Shown here: positions 15,065 through 23,497 of the stretch, piece by piece
Layout: the number at the start of each line of letters is the position of its first letter
Numbering within the stretch: the first letter of the stretch is position 1
Source: Segatella buccae ATCC 33574
GTDB taxonomy: Bacteria; Bacteroidota; Bacteroidia; Bacteroidales; Bacteroidaceae
Length of the DNA stretch: 64,000 nucleotides
Assembly: GCF_000184945.1 (NCBI RefSeq)
Contig: NZ_GL586311.1
Location: forward strand, 2,195,601 to 2,259,600
Direction of reading: 5' to 3'
Position numbers and translations under genes: made by a program
Notes under the pieces: generated by a model
What the model saw: the letters and a program-made list of their open reading frames with translations, nothing else
Databases searched by the model: none
Told to the model about the DNA's origin: nothing

Positions 15065-18000
15065 ATGCAGAAACGATTGCATTTTCTCATTGCGATGCTG
15101 ATGTTCTTTACATCAGGCGTAATGGCACAAATCACTACTTCCGGTATCACCGGTAAAGTGACGAGCCAGGGCGAAGACGTTATCGGTGCCACCGTTACGG
15201 CTGTCCACCAGCCTTCAGGAACACTTTATCGTGCCGTGACTAACATCGATGGTCGTTACACTATTCAAGGTATGCGTGTAGGCGGCCCTTACAAAGTGGA
15301 AATCACATACGTTGGGCATCAGCCTAAAGTCTTTAATGGCGTAACTCTCAACCTTGGTGAAACCCGAAATATCTCTTGCTCGATAGAGGAAGACTCCAAA
15401 GAGCTTCAAGAGATCGTGGTCACCGGGAGAGCCGGACTCAACGCCACCAAAACCGGTGCGGCTACGAGCATGAATGCCCAACAGATAAACGACATGCCGA
15501 GTATCACTCATGGTATTGCCGATGTCGCACGTTTGAATCCGCAGTTGACAACCACCAGTTCGGGAGTGATGTCATTTGCCGGTACCAATAATCGCTACAA
15601 TCAGTTCCTCATCGACGGTGCTGCCAACAACGATGTATTCGGTCTTGCCGGTACGGGCACCAACGGCGGACAGGCCGGAGCCCAACCCGTGTCTATGGAA
15701 ACCATTGAGCAGATTCAGGTGAACATCGCCCCCTTTGACGTGCGCCAGAGCGGCTTTACGGGAGGTGCTATCAACGCCATTACCAAGAGTGGTACCAACC
15801 AGTTCCACGGTTCGCTCTATGGCTATGGCTACAACCAAAATCTTCTTGGCCACCACTATAAGCTTGCCGACGGTTCTGGGTATGCCCCCCGCTACCAGAA
15901 GGAGAAAGATTATAACTTCGGTGTGACCTTCGGTGGCCCCATTGTCAAGAACAAGCTCTTCTTCTTCGTGAACTATGAGAAGAACAACAAGTCTTACCCC
16001 AACCTCTACGCCTTTGGTTCAGACTATTCCGACGTAGGCAAGGCTGAAGCTGAGAGTATCTACACGAAGATTGTCGAGATGGCCAAAAAGCAGGGAGTGA
16101 CCTATCCCGGTGTCTTCACGACCGAAGATATCTATACCAAGAGCGAAAAGGCCGGAGTGAAACTCGACTGGAACATCAACGAGTTCAATAAAGCCAGCGT
16201 GCGTTGGAGCCTTGTTACTGCCAAACGCCTTAACAACGCCGGCTCTAAATCCGCCCTCAATGACAACCTTTACAGCTATCCTTTCGAGAACAATACCAAC
16301 ACATTCGTTGCCGAACTCCAGAGCCGCCTCTCCCCGGTGGTGAGCAATGAGTTCCGTGCCAACTATGTACGCGTGCGCGACAAGCGGGCCGTGGGTGCTC
16401 CTTTCCCATCTGTCATGATCAACAATGTGGGCAAGGGTTCGGTCAATCTCGGTAACGAACGCTCCTCGATGGCCAACAGTCTTGACCAAGATGTCTACAC
16501 CATAGAGGATAACCTGACATGGTATAAAGGCAACCACACTTTCACTTTCGGTACCCATAATGAGATTTATGATTTCAGCAATCTCTACATCCAAGACCTC
16601 TATGGAACATACATTTTCCAAAACCCGGACAAGTTCAATGATTACTATAAGGACTATATGGCCGGAAATGTAGATCCCACCAAGGCTTACCTTTATCAGT
16701 ATCGCTATGGCTACGCCAATGTCGACGTGACAGGTGATCCCCGATGGAAGGCAAGCTTCGGTGCAGCCCAGTTGGGTTTCTATGTTCAGGACAAATGGGA
16801 TGCTACCGACAACTTCCAGTTCACATACGGACTGCGTATGGACATACCCATCTTCTTCGACACGCCTACGGCCAACAAAGGCTTCAACGAGTATGCTGCC
16901 CAACAGGGATGGAACGTGAAAACCAACCACAAACTTTCCAGCACCCCCATGTGGAGCCCCCGCGTGGGATTCCGATGGGATATAGCCAACAACCGCAAGT
17001 ACATTCTCCGTGGCGGTGTAGGAGTCTTCACCGGCCGCATTCCCTTTGTCTGGATCAGCAACAATTACTCCAACACCGGTGTGCAGCTCACCACCTACAA
17101 CGTGAATAATCCTAAGGGAATAGACCTCATATTGGATCCCAACGGCCAGGGGGCCAATGCGCAAAAGCTGAAAGCCGTTACGGGCAATCAGATCGTGAAC
17201 GTGTATGACCACAACTTCAAGTTTGCCCAAAACCTGCGTTTCAACCTTGGATTCGACTTTGAGCTCCTCGGCATCAACTGGACGGCAGAGGCCTTGTACT
17301 CAAAGACACTGAACGATATACTCTACCAGAATCTTGCTTACGAAATGTCCGGCAAGACATACGCGCAGGTTTACGGTTCGAAAGGAGTGCCGGTAGAAGA
17401 CAATCGTCCGCTTTTCCAGAAGAGAACCAATGGCACGGCTTTTGACAATATCTATGCCTTGAGTAACACCTCCAAAGGATATACTGTCAATCTCTCCCTG
17501 AAGGCAGAAAAACATTTCAATTTCGGTCTCGACCTGATGGCCAGCTACACATGGACCCAGTCCAAGAGCGTGAACAATGGTGGCTCGATGGTGGCCGAAA
17601 GTAACTGGCGTTACAACTACACCTATCGCAACCCCAATGCACCGGAACTTGGCAATTCCGCCTACAACATTCCGCATCGCATTCAGGCCAGTGCCTACTA
17701 CCATCTCAAATATGGCAAGAACAACTCTTGGCTGACGACCCTCGGACTGATTTATCAAGCGAAGAGCGGGTCTCCGTATTCCCTTTACTACTATGGTGAT
17801 GTGAACGAGGATGGAGCCAATGGTAACGATTTGTTCTACATCCCTACGGACGCACAGATAGACAAGATGATCTTCGACGAAACGAAGTTTGACAATTCAA
17901 AGAATGGCAATAGATTGATTGTGAAAGCCTTCGGTGAAGGCTTTAATGGCGTGCTCACCCAAGAAATGCAACGTACGCTGCTGAAGACATGGATCGGAGA

Positions 18001-18340
18001 AGATTCCTACATGAGCAAACATCGTGGCGAATACTATAAACGATATGCCGACAACCTGCCCTTTGAGCATCATTTCGACTTCCACTTCGGTCAGAAGTAC
18101 AGCTTCAAGGTGGCCGGTCAGCTGAATTCCGTTGAGCTCACCTTCGACATCATCAATCTCGGCAACCTCCTCAACAAGGATTGGGGACACACCTACGGTG
18201 ACGGCTTCGGCATATACAGCAGCCCTGTCAACTACATGGGTGGTGGTCACTATCAGTTCACAGGCGGCCGTGCAGCCCGCACCTATAGTGAACTTTACAG
18301 CCGCTGGCGCGGTCAGATAGGTTTGAAATACACTTTCTGA
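15065..18340 (+). CDS. TonB-dependent receptor, Oar-like, with carboxypeptidase-regulatory-like domain
   Basis: This 1091-residue outer-membrane protein has a signal peptide (residues 1-22, ending VMAQ). A carboxypeptidase-regulatory-like (CarbopepD) domain follows (about 27-110, GITGKVTSQGEDVIGATVTA). The plug (about 115-240) has EIVVTGRAGL and the RYNQFLIDGAANND motif typical of the Oar-like family. The rest is a long beta barrel ending in IGLKYTF, an aromatic C-terminus. No SusD-like lipoprotein lies next to it, so it is not a SusCD pair; Oar-like proteins are linked to adhesion, protein export or uptake of larger ligands. It has its own promoter, and a terminator follows at 18384. Confidence 0.9.
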   Translation: MQKRLHFLIAMLMFFTSGVMAQITTSGITGKVTSQGEDVIGATVTAVHQPSGTLYRAVTNIDGRYTIQGMRVGGPYKVEITYVGHQPKVFNGVTLNLGETRNISCSIEEDSKELQEIVVTGRAGLNATKTGAATSMNAQQINDMPSITHGIADVARLNPQLTTTSSGVMSFAGTNNRYNQFLIDGAANNDVFGLAGTGTNGGQAGAQPVSMETIEQIQVNIAPFDVRQSGFTGGAINAITKSGTNQFHGSLYGYGYNQNLLGHHYKLADGSGYAPRYQKEKDYNFGVTFGGPIVKNKLFFFVNYEKNNKSYPNLYAFGSDYSDVGKAEAESIYTKIVEMAKKQGVTYPGVFTTEDIYTKSEKAGVKLDWNINEFNKASVRWSLVTAKRLNNAGSKSALNDNLYSYPFENNTNTFVAELQSRLSPVVSNEFRANYVRVRDKRAVGAPFPSVMINNVGKGSVNLGNERSSMANSLDQDVYTIEDNLTWYKGNHTFTFGTHNEIYDFSNLYIQDLYGTYIFQNPDKFNDYYKDYMAGNVDPTKAYLYQYRYGYANVDVTGDPRWKASFGAAQLGFYVQDKWDATDNFQFTYGLRMDIPIFFDTPTANKGFNEYAAQQGWNVKTNHKLSSTPMWSPRVGFRWDIANNRKYILRGGVGVFTGRIPFVWISNNYSNTGVQLTTYNVNNPKGIDLILDPNGQGANAQKLKAVTGNQIVNVYDHNFKFAQNLRFNLGFDFELLGINWTAEALYSKTLNDILYQNLAYEMSGKTYAQVYGSKGVPVEDNRPLFQKRTNGTAFDNIYALSNTSKGYTVNLSLKAEKHFNFGLDLMASYTWTQSKSVNNGGSMVAESNWRYNYTYRNPNAPELGNSAYNIPHRIQASAYYHLKYGKNNSWLTTLGLIYQAKSGSPYSLYYYGDVNEDGANGNDLFYIPTDAQIDKMIFDETKFDNSKNGNRLIVKAFGEGFNGVLTQEMQRTLLKTWIGEDSYMSKHRGEYYKRYADNLPFEHHFDFHFGQKYSFKVAGQLNSVELTFDIINLGNLLNKDWGHTYGDGFGIYSSPVNYMGGGHYQFTGGRAARTYSELYSRWRGQIGLKYTF

Positions 18341-18383
18341 ACATTGTCGGCTACCCAATTACGGTAGGTTCTATCAAAGAGAA

Positions 18384-18420
18384 AATCGGATATTCCTATG
18401 CGGAATATCCGATTCTTTTA
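18384..18420 (+). terminator. Terminator after the TonB receptor gene
   Basis: A perfect 13-bp stem, AATCGGATATTCC (18384-18396) and GGAATATCCGATT (18402-18414) around a five-base loop, followed by CTTTTATT. It immediately precedes the cupin promoter. Confidence 0.8.
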
Positions 18421-18421
18421 T

Positions 18422-18429
18422 TATATTTG
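18422..18429 (+). promoter_or_regulatory. -7 box of the cupin gene
   Basis: TATATTTG, placing the transcript start near 18432 and supporting the ATG at 18455. Confidence 0.55.
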
Positions 18430-18454
18430 CATTCAAATATCAATACACTACATT

Positions 18455-18787
18455 ATGAAAATAGATTTTGACCGCATTAGGGAAGCCCATCTTGAGGGCT
18501 TTAAGGGCGGAAATGGCAAATTGGATACCCGTAACTTTGTCGATGACAAAGTGAAAATCATGTATAGCACCTTGCGCCCCGGAGCATCAAGCGGACTTCA
18601 TACGCACGAGGGGAATTGCGAGATCGTATATGTCATTAGCGGAGAGGCGACTTTCCACTACGATGACGAGGTGGAAGTAGTGAGGGTAGGGCAGGTACAC
18701 TACTGTCCGGAGGGGCACTCCCACTATATGGAAAACCTCACCGACCACGATTTAGTGTATCTGGCCATTGTGCCCGAGCATCATTAA
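18455..18787 (+). CDS. Small single-domain cupin protein
   Basis: This 110-residue protein consists of one cupin barrel. Motif 1 is seen as GLHTHEGNCEIVYVISGEATF (metal-binding His, His and Glu) and motif 2 as HYCPEGHSHYMENL with its His. It probably binds a metal ion; single-domain cupins act as isomerases, dioxygenases or sugar-binding proteins, and the reaction cannot be chosen here. The start at 18455 follows the promoter; the open frame begins at 18398, inside the upstream terminator, and is rejected. It stands alone. Confidence 0.8.
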   Translation: MKIDFDRIREAHLEGFKGGNGKLDTRNFVDDKVKIMYSTLRPGASSGLHTHEGNCEIVYVISGEATFHYDDEVEVVRVGQVHYCPEGHSHYMENLTDHDLVYLAIVPEHH

Positions 18788-18869
18788 GGCTTGCAACGAA
18801 CGATAGTGGACCCAAGCCCCGTTTGGCAGTTTTTCTGATAAACCGGGTGTCTGATTTTTTCGCAACTGA

Positions 18870-18939
18870 TTTGCATTTTGCCATTTTGGGTTGTATCTTT
18901 GCAATGGCAAGGGAAGCACGCAGATGCTTCCTTTTTTTT
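18870..18939 (+). repeat. Promoter-terminator micro-unit, copy B
   Basis: TTTG (18870-18873), 20 bases, TATCTTTG (18894-18901), 10 bases, then hairpin GGAAGCA (18912-18918), loop CGCAGA, TGCTTCC (18925-18931) and a run of eight T. The geometry is the same as copies A and C. Confidence 0.7.
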
Positions 18940-18959
18940 GTATCCATCTGTGTTTTCGG

Positions 18960-19160
18960 TGGTTATTCGGCCAAAACAGGCCTGTCATCCGGCCCGAATG
19001 AAGGTATCACTCGATTGTTACCGTCTTCCAAGTGTGCCCCTTTTATCTCCTCGTTCGGGCCGAATAAGCCTTTAAAAGACATATTCCTTTACGTTTTTTG
19101 TGCATTGTGTCGGGACACTATAGGTTCCAGAGAAGAGATCATGTAAACCATTTTCATATA
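18960..19160. repeat. Extragenic repeat body B
   Basis: Shares ordered blocks with copy A: GGCCAAAACAGGCCTGT (18970s), AAGTGTGCCCC (19030-19040), TTCGGGCCG, then CTATAGGT and CATGTAAA near 19120-19150. CGGCCCGAA (about 18990) and TTCGGGCCG (about 19055) are inverted relative to each other. Confidence 0.5.
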
Positions 19161-19283
19161 TCAACTAAGTTTGTCACTATATGCTTTTCAGCTCTGCAAG
19201 TTGCGAGAGGCTGACAGAATACCGGCTACCGATAGGCATACTGAATCTGTGCAAGAATCGACACGTATATCTGAAAAATCAGC

Positions 19284-19318
19284 AAACAAAAAAGAGGTGT
19301 TTGTAAAAGCACCTCTTC
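19284..19318 (-). terminator. Terminator of the zinc-ribbon protein gene
   Basis: On the minus strand, AAGAGGTG (19310-19317) pairs with CACCTCTT (19292-19299) and is followed by TTTTGTTTG. Confidence 0.75.
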
Positions 19319-19406
19319 TATATTGAAATGTCCGGTTTTGAGATTTTATTCCTATATGCCAGATATGGGCGGTCAATGCCCACCGACCAACATGTCATCC
19401 AAACGG

Positions 19407-20597
19407 TTATTCAACTATTTTCACCATATTGAATGAAGAAATCTTCATTTGGGGCGAAACGGTAGCCGTTATCTTGTAGCGTGTCTCCGAGTTTTTGGAT
19501 GCATCAGAATACTCCACATTCTGTTTGGCAGAGAATTGCACTTGATATTCATATTCATCCTCTCCAACCTCGCGCTTCTGAATGGTGTAATCGTTGGCGA
19601 GATGCCAGTTCATGTTGGTCACGTCTTCTTTGTAAATTTTATGCATGAAGCTGATTACATCGCTCTTCGTCGCGCCGTCTTTTCCCAAAAATGAAGCAAG
19701 CACGTCTTCCACCTGGTCGGTCAGGCGATCCTCGTTGCGAGAATTGATGCTTTGGAAAAACTTCCTGAAAAGATCGTTCAGGCGTGCCCGCTCCTCCGGT
19801 TGCACTTCCTTTGATTTCACTTTCTTGATGTTCTCCGCAGCCTCATCTATGTGCGCCCCCTCGGGATGACTGTTCAGGTATTCCTGATAGGCATCGACTG
19901 TATTCTGCCTTTGGGCATCCACCCAGTCCAACGAATCGAGCTTGTTGTTGATTTCGCCCCGATGTGGCGTGTCCGGATGTTTGGCAAGATAGTCTTCAAG
20001 TGCCGCCTTCGAACCGCTCACAAGCACATTGGTCCATTCCTGATCCTGCTGCCTGAGCATGGCAAGATGAGACTGGATGGAGTCTATATGTTCTTCGGGC
20101 GCATCGGCACGATAGGTGTCGAGGTAGCTTTGAAGCACCATAGGGTCGTTGCTGGTCATGGCATATTCGTATGCCTCATGTTCTTTATTGTCTTTGGCCT
20201 GATTGTAGAAATAGAAACATACGCCACAGATGGCTAAGGCAATGATGAATGCCGCTATCAAGGCAGCGTGCGACTTTTTCTTTGGTGTGTTGTCGGTCAT
20301 GTGATTGGGGGCCTCATCCGTTGCCGGACAGGCCGGTCGGGAAGTGGGAGGTGGCGGTGGAGTGGGGGAAGAAGACACCTCTGCGACTGTTGGCATAGCC
20401 TCAGCCGGTTGCGTCTCCTGCCGACGGGCAGTAGTGGGGCGATGGCAGTTGGGGCATGAGTCTTCATTCCTGAAATATATTTCCCCGCAATTGGGGCATT
20501 GTGTCACCTTGCCTGCTATTTCTACGCCGCAGTTGGGGCAAACGGGTGCTTTGTCACTGATTTGATGTCCGCACTCAGGGCATTTGATGATAGCCAT
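19407..20597 (-). CDS. Zinc-ribbon membrane protein with tandem extracytoplasmic repeats
   Basis: This 396-residue protein begins with four CPxC knuckles (Cys 6/9, 20/23, 34/37 and 48/51) forming two zinc ribbons. A Pro-rich, Thr-rich linker follows, with one membrane helix at about 112-132 (LIAAFIIALAICGVCFYFY). The distal part has a repeated unit resembling 'AxEDYLAKHPDTPHRGEI' and 'YQEYLNSHPEGAHIDEAA', like short tetratricopeptide-type helices, and a C-terminal domain (about 270-396) of alternating strands. The ribbons are expected in the cytoplasm and the repeats outside. Function is unknown; it could sense or scaffold envelope components. It is probably monocistronic, with its terminator at 19284. 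Confidence 0.75.
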   Translation of the reverse strand: MAIIKCPECGHQISDKAPVCPNCGVEIAGKVTQCPNCGEIYFRNEDSCPNCHRPTTARRQETQPAEAMPTVAEVSSSPTPPPPPTSRPACPATDEAPNHMTDNTPKKKSHAALIAAFIIALAICGVCFYFYNQAKDNKEHEAYEYAMTSNDPMVLQSYLDTYRADAPEEHIDSIQSHLAMLRQQDQEWTNVLVSGSKAALEDYLAKHPDTPHRGEINNKLDSLDWVDAQRQNTVDAYQEYLNSHPEGAHIDEAAENIKKVKSKEVQPEERARLNDLFRKFFQSINSRNEDRLTDQVEDVLASFLGKDGATKSDVISFMHKIYKEDVTNMNWHLANDYTIQKREVGEDEYEYQVQFSAKQNVEYSDASKNSETRYKITATVSPQMKISSFNMVKIVE

Positions 20598-20685
20598 GAT
20601 ATGATGTTGATTTTATGAACGTGTTATTGTATGGTCCGCTTGGAGGAAAAAGAAAAATGATGCAAAAACGATTTTCCGTTCCGCT

Positions 20686-21378
20686 CTAATCTTGTCGGTG
20701 TCTGAATCTGATCTCCTTCAATCTGTGGCCTCTCATAAACCTGCTCTTGTCCACGTAGCCGTTGATACCGTTCAGATGACCTTTACCGGTGTACTGCCAC
20801 ATCTCGAAGTCGCGCCCGTCATTGAGCACAGGTTCTCTGCGGGTGTATTGAGCAATCATCAGCCGATAGGCATCCAATTTGCCGGAGAGGTAGCTGTTGT
20901 AAAAATTGGTGCCGGTATAGATAAGCGGCTTTTGCTTGTAGACCTTTTCCACCAGTCGAAGAAATTTGAAGAGCGAGTCGCAAAACTCCTCCGTCGGCAA
21001 TCCGCTTTTCGTCTCGATGTCTATCATGGGAATCAAGTCTTGATCGCCCGGACGGCATTGAGTCATGAAATTGCGAAGTTGTACTTCCTGTTCCACTTTT
21101 GGCCGATAAAAATGGTAAGAGCCCACTTTCAGCCCGTATTTGTGAGCCAGATCAATATTCTCTTTATATCTGCTGTCTATATTATTGCCGCCTTCAGTGG
21201 CCTTGAGATAGACGTATGCCATTTTTGAATTGTCACCGATAGCTTCCCAAAAGACAGTGCCCTGATAGTGACTCAAGTCAATGCCGTGGATGTGCGAGCA
21301 GGTGTCTTCACACTCCACTTGCGCCATCAGGCTTGTAGCTGTAAACAAATATAGTATAAAAAACAGAAGTTTCTTCAT
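20686..21378 (-). CDS. Glycoside hydrolase family 25 lysozyme
   Basis: This 230-residue exported protein has a signal peptide (MKKLLFFILYLFTATSLMAQ). The GH25 (1,4-beta-N-acetylmuramidase) domain opens with HGIDLSHYQGTVFWEAI and continues with YLKATEGG, IPMIDIETKSG (the acidic catalytic pair, D and E of DIE) and FEMWQYTGKGHLNGI. It cleaves peptidoglycan between MurNAc and GlcNAc. The ATG at 21378 is preferred to 21387 because it begins the signal peptide directly. It could serve cell-wall turnover or attack on other bacteria; the context does not decide. Confidence 0.9.
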   Translation of the reverse strand: MKKLLFFILYLFTATSLMAQVECEDTCSHIHGIDLSHYQGTVFWEAIGDNSKMAYVYLKATEGGNNIDSRYKENIDLAHKYGLKVGSYHFYRPKVEQEVQLRNFMTQCRPGDQDLIPMIDIETKSGLPTEEFCDSLFKFLRLVEKVYKQKPLIYTGTNFYNSYLSGKLDAYRLMIAQYTRREPVLNDGRDFEMWQYTGKGHLNGINGYVDKSRFMRGHRLKEIRFRHRQD

Positions 21379-21435
21379 AACCTGCAAATATAGTGCAAAT
21401 CAAGTTACCGACAAAATAAATTAAATATATTTTGC

Positions 21436-22134
21436 TTATTCCTCTATCTCGGACAGACTCTTGAAAAACTTGTACACAAAGTTGCTTGTTGTCTCTATTG
21501 GAGCCAAGTCAAAGTAGCGGATACTCCTTCGGAGGTTGCGCCTGAGATTGCGGCTGTTGGTACTGACAAAGCCCGTCGCATTCTGTCTGAAGTGCATTTG
21601 CTCGTCATAGTCTTGCGCATTATAGTTGAGTGAGCGCAGCGTGGACTTATAGGCACTGCTCTCCAGATGGTGGACAAATGGGATCTCATCAGCATCAAAA
21701 TCGAAAAACTCTATTAGGATGGAGCCTTGCAGTTGGGCCATCCGGCGTATGTGAAGCCGGTCGAGCCATTTGTCGAGTTTCACGAAATCAACCTTGTCGC
21801 CCCGCGTGCGAAGATAGAGCCCGAGTTGTGTGATGCCCCGCAGGGGGATGCCCATTGTGAGTGTGCCGGTGATGTTGCTCACGATGATGCGCAGCAGGTA
21901 GAGCGTCTCCACAGAAGTGTCGATGGCATGGCGCTCCTCCGTTTGAATCTTGATGAGCCTTCGATTGAGGAAACCGTTGCTCAAAGCCACTTCTCCGGCA
22001 GGGACTGACTCGATGTTTCTGATCATCTGCTCTATTTTGCCATGCTTGTAAGTGGTCATGGGTTCCATCTCTTCGGCAGTGTGGAATATTTCAGCTCGGA
22101 GTCTCGTGAATAGATTACGTTGTAAGAAGTCCAT
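21436..22134 (-). CDS. Conserved-looking protein of unknown function downstream of nhaC
   Basis: This is a 232-residue soluble protein without signal peptide or membrane helix. It has a long helical N-terminal half, a Gly/Leu-rich middle (GTLTMGIPLRGITQLGLYLRTRG, about 112-135) and an Arg-rich segment near the end (SRNLRRNLRRSIRYFD, about 195-210). No family was recognised. Its ATG is 12 bases after the nhaC stop, so it is almost certainly co-transcribed with the antiporter and probably with altronate dehydratase further upstream. The Arg-rich patch hints at nucleic-acid or membrane contact, which is speculation. Confidence 0.7.
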   Translation of the reverse strand: MDFLQRNLFTRLRAEIFHTAEEMEPMTTYKHGKIEQMIRNIESVPAGEVALSNGFLNRRLIKIQTEERHAIDTSVETLYLLRIIVSNITGTLTMGIPLRGITQLGLYLRTRGDKVDFVKLDKWLDRLHIRRMAQLQGSILIEFFDFDADEIPFVHHLESSAYKSTLRSLNYNAQDYDEQMHFRQNATGFVSTNSRNLRRNLRRSIRYFDLAPIETTSNFVYKFFKSLSEIEE

Positions 22135-22146
22135 AGTCTCGATGTT

Positions 22147-23427
22147 TTATGAATACCGTTTGGGATAGCGCAGGAGAATAGCTAGCAGGGCACAGATACC
22201 GATGGCAAACGGGTAATAGAGATAGGGCAGGATGGCCATCGGACTGACATGGGCCAGCCCCGCAGCCAAGAGCATCTGCACACCGTAGGGGATGATTCCC
22301 TGCACAGTGCACGAGAAAGTGTCAAGAATGCTTGCCGCCTTTCTGTTATCCACTCCATATTTGTCGCCTATTTTCTTGGAGATGGCCCCTACGGTGAGGA
22401 TGGCCACGGTGTTGTTGGCCGTACATACATTGACAAGGCTCACCAATGCCGCTATCGACAATTCTGCACCTCGCTTACTCTCCACGTGGGCTGTCAGTTT
22501 ATCTATAATATAGTCAATGCCACCATTCTCTCGAATCATCTCAAGCATTCCACCGGCCATCATCGCAATGACGACAAGTTCGCCCATGCCCATGATGCCC
22601 TGCCCCATAGCCTCCAGCCAACCGAAAAGACCATACGTGTTTTCAGCCAGACCGATGACGGCACAAAGGGCTATGCCCAAGACAAGAACTGCCATGACAT
22701 TCATTCCCGCAATGGCAGAAACAAGTACGACAATATAGGGGATGACTTTCAAATATTCCACGGGAGCCACGTTCCGCGGTGGTTCCATGTCGGCTCCGAG
22801 AATGCCGTAAACGACAAGAATGAGCAGGGCGGCCGGCCAAACGATGAGAATGTTGACGTGAAATTTGTCACTCATGTTGCACCCTTGGCTCTGGGTAGCG
22901 ACAATGGTGGTGTCGGAGATGGCCGACAGATTGTCTCCGAAATAGGCTCCTCCCACGATAACGGCAGTTGTAAGAGCTACATTGGCATCGGCCGAAGAGG
23001 CGATGCCTGCGGCTATCGGCACGAGGGCTACAACGGTTCCAACACTTGTGCCTATGGAAAGGGAAATAAAGCAGGCAGCCAAAAAAAGACCGGGCAGCAG
23101 CATGTTGGCAGGCAGATAGGTCAGAGCCATGTTGACTGTGGCATCAATGGCCCCCATCTGTTTGGCAGAAGCTGCAAAGGCACCGGCCAGGACATATATC
23201 CAAAGCATCAAGAGAAGGTTTCCCGAACTTGCACCACGGCTGTAGGTGTCAATGCGCTTTTTCAGTGGCAGATTGCCCGAAATGGCGACAGCATAGATGC
23301 TGGCAATCATGAAAACTACGGTCATGGGTACCTTGTAAAAGTCACCTGCTATGGCCGACAAGCCTACATAGAGCAGGATGAAAAGCAGCAGTGGCGAGAG
23401 AGCCAGTATTCCTTTCTTGTTGTTCAA
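22147..23427 (-). CDS. nhaC: Na+/H+ antiporter, NhaC family
   Basis: This 426-residue integral membrane protein has about 11-12 helices and NhaC-like motifs: SLSIGTSVGTVVALVPI, GGAYFGDNLSAISDTTIVATQSQG and CTANNTVAILTVG. Family members exchange Na+ for protons, some act on organic anions, and relatives include malate/lactate antiporters. Its position between altronate dehydratase and the unknown protein, in a hexuronate locus, makes an organic-anion or sodium-coupled role in sugar-acid use possible. The start gives MNNKKGILALS before the first helix. Confidence 0.85.
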   Translation of the reverse strand: MNNKKGILALSPLLLFILLYVGLSAIAGDFYKVPMTVVFMIASIYAVAISGNLPLKKRIDTYSRGASSGNLLLMLWIYVLAGAFAASAKQMGAIDATVNMALTYLPANMLLPGLFLAACFISLSIGTSVGTVVALVPIAAGIASSADANVALTTAVIVGGAYFGDNLSAISDTTIVATQSQGCNMSDKFHVNILIVWPAALLILVVYGILGADMEPPRNVAPVEYLKVIPYIVVLVSAIAGMNVMAVLVLGIALCAVIGLAENTYGLFGWLEAMGQGIMGMGELVVIAMMAGGMLEMIRENGGIDYIIDKLTAHVESKRGAELSIAALVSLVNVCTANNTVAILTVGAISKKIGDKYGVDNRKAASILDTFSCTVQGIIPYGVQMLLAAGLAHVSPMAILPYLYYPFAIGICALLAILLRYPKRYS

Positions 23428-23497
23428 GTCGTTGTGCGATAAGAGGAAAACAGGAATGCCTTTCCAGACTATTCCCGTCTTCCTGATGATTTTTACT

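Larger units (their letters stand above)
18788..19406. other. Gene-free stretch with repeat element B
   Basis: This 619-base gap contains micro-unit B (18870-18939), the body of extragenic repeat B (to about 19160) and a terminator for the minus-strand gene that ends at 19407. Short open frames here cross hairpins and lack protein features. Confidence 0.6.

Noticed and set aside
16019..17230. 403-residue open frame on the minus strand inside the TonB receptor gene
   Set aside because: It is wholly antisense to a well-supported gene, and its sequence lacks any recognisable domain or initiation context; it reflects codon bias of the sense frame.
18823..19146. 107-residue open frame across repeat element B
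   Set aside because: It spans the promoter-terminator micro-unit and the repeat, without protein-like composition.
22249..23442. 397-residue open frame on the plus strand opposite nhaC
   Set aside because: It is rich in Gly, His, Asn and Asp with no domain, and is fully explained as the antisense of the membrane antiporter gene.
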